Part shown: one piece after another, positions 5,099 to 5,608 of the stretch
How the letters are laid out: the number at the start of each line of letters is the position of its first letter
Position numbering within the stretch: position 1 is the stretch's first letter
NCBI GenBank assembly: GCA_937958345.1
Contig: CALGNW010000185.1
Span: forward strand, 1-5,608
Origin: an uncultured Neomegalonema sp.
GTDB lineage: Bacteria > Pseudomonadota > Alphaproteobacteria > Rhodobacterales > Rhodobacteraceae
Length of the DNA stretch: 5,608 nucleotides
Direction of reading: 5' to 3'
Notes under the pieces: generated by a model
Seen by the model: only the letters and a program-made list of their open reading frames with translations
What the model was told of the DNA's origin: nothing
Database searches by the model: none
Position numbers and translations under genes: made by a program

Positions 5099-5608
5099 AC
5101 AGATGGAAGCGCGCATTGTGCGCTATGGCGATCTTAAGCCGTGCCGGACAGCGTTCATTGACGCGCACACCCCCGGCTCTGACCAGAAAGAAAACTTCAC
5201 CATCATCGGTGGCGGCGTTTCAGAGAGCGCGGATCAGCATGTCCATATCGAGGACACCCCCGGCTTTAATATCGGCGCGGCGGGCCAACCGCCCAAGTGT
5301 CGCAACTCGCTGCACAGCCACCGCACGGCGGAAGTGTTCTTTGTCCTGAAAGGCCGATGGCGTTTCTTCTGGGGTCGATGGGGCGATGCCGGAGAGATCG
5401 TGCTGGAAGAAGGTGACATCATCAACCTGCCCACAGGCATCTTTCGCGGGTTTGAAAATATCGGCATAGACTACGGAATGATCATGGCGATCCTCGGTGG
5501 AGACGATGCCGGCGGCGGCGTGATATGGGCACCGCAGGTTATCGAGGACGCGGCGGGGCACGGCTTGGTGCTGGGCGAAAACGGCAAGCTCTATGACACC
5601 AAAAAGGG
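5088..5608 (+). CDS. Cupin-domain protein (3' end cut by the window edge)
   Basis: An open frame of 173 complete codons runs off the right edge. Cupin motif 1 is clear at residues 76-89 (HSHRTAEVFFVLKG, fitting HxHx3Ex6G), giving ligands His76, His78 and Glu82. Motif 2 is at 109-124 (GDIINLPTGIFRGFEN), fitting Gx5PxGx2Hx3N except that Arg120 replaces the expected metal-binding His. The protein may therefore bind metal with three residues, or act as a sensor, isomerase or lyase rather than a classic dioxygenase; the reaction is unknown. The start ATG at 5088 overlaps the end of lacI by 11 bases, with GGATCG at 5075-5080 as a poor ribosome-binding site. An alternative ATG in the same frame is at 5103. 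Its position directly after a LacI regulator suggests an operon, probably catabolic, continuing to the right. Confidence 0.9.
   Translation, partial: MTREQMEARIVRYGDLKPCRTAFIDAHTPGSDQKENFTIIGGGVSESADQHVHIEDTPGFNIGAAGQPPKCRNSLHSHRTAEVFFVLKGRWRFFWGRWGDAGEIVLEEGDIINLPTGIFRGFENIGIDYGMIMAILGGDDAGGGVIWAPQVIEDAAGHGLVLGENGKLYDTKK

Noticed and set aside
4319..5116. 265-codon minus-strand open frame
   Set aside because: Antisense to lacI, rich in Arg and of no recognisable family, while the plus strand encodes a complete LacI-family protein.

Overview
The window looks like a chromosomal segment of a GC-rich alphaproteobacterium, most likely a member of the Rhodobacterales (Roseobacter-type). The evidence is the cmk-rpsA pair, an S1 protein whose sequence reads like the Rhodobacteraceae form, an RTX protein ending in a serralysin-like C-terminal region, and a LacI-cupin gene pair. 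The lineage is inferred from remembered family resemblance; no search was run.

Layout. Positions 1-1415 (minus) hold rpsA, ribosomal protein S1, with its C-terminus cut off by the window edge. A 135-bp leader separates it from cmk (1551-2189, minus), cytidylate kinase, which lies upstream in the same direction, so the two are probably co-transcribed. A 285-bp intergenic region (2190-2474) with a large hairpin and a possible cmk promoter separates them from a divergent plus-strand gene (2475-3572). That gene encodes a small, very acidic protein made almost entirely of RTX calcium-binding repeats plus a type I secretion tail. A gene-poor stretch of 482 bp (3573-4054) follows. It contains a strong 8-bp stem hairpin, a 13-bp direct repeat and a LacI-type operator candidate. 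Last come a LacI-family repressor (4055-5098, plus) and an overlapping cupin gene (5088 to the window end, plus, 3' end missing).

How the parts work together. cmk and rpsA are housekeeping genes for nucleotide supply and translation. The RTX protein is presumably exported to the cell surface or medium by a type I system encoded elsewhere, since no ABC transporter, membrane-fusion protein or outer-membrane channel is seen here. The LacI regulator and cupin look like the first two genes of an operon, probably catabolic, that continues past the right edge. The palindrome about 60 bp before lacI suggests autoregulation.

Nothing here amounts to a clearly new system. The points most worth checking are the operator, the cupin with Arg at its expected fourth metal-ligand position, the RTX protein that has no effector domain and carries an internal 88-residue duplication, and the orientation of the hairpin and the possible gene debris in the 3573-4054 gap.
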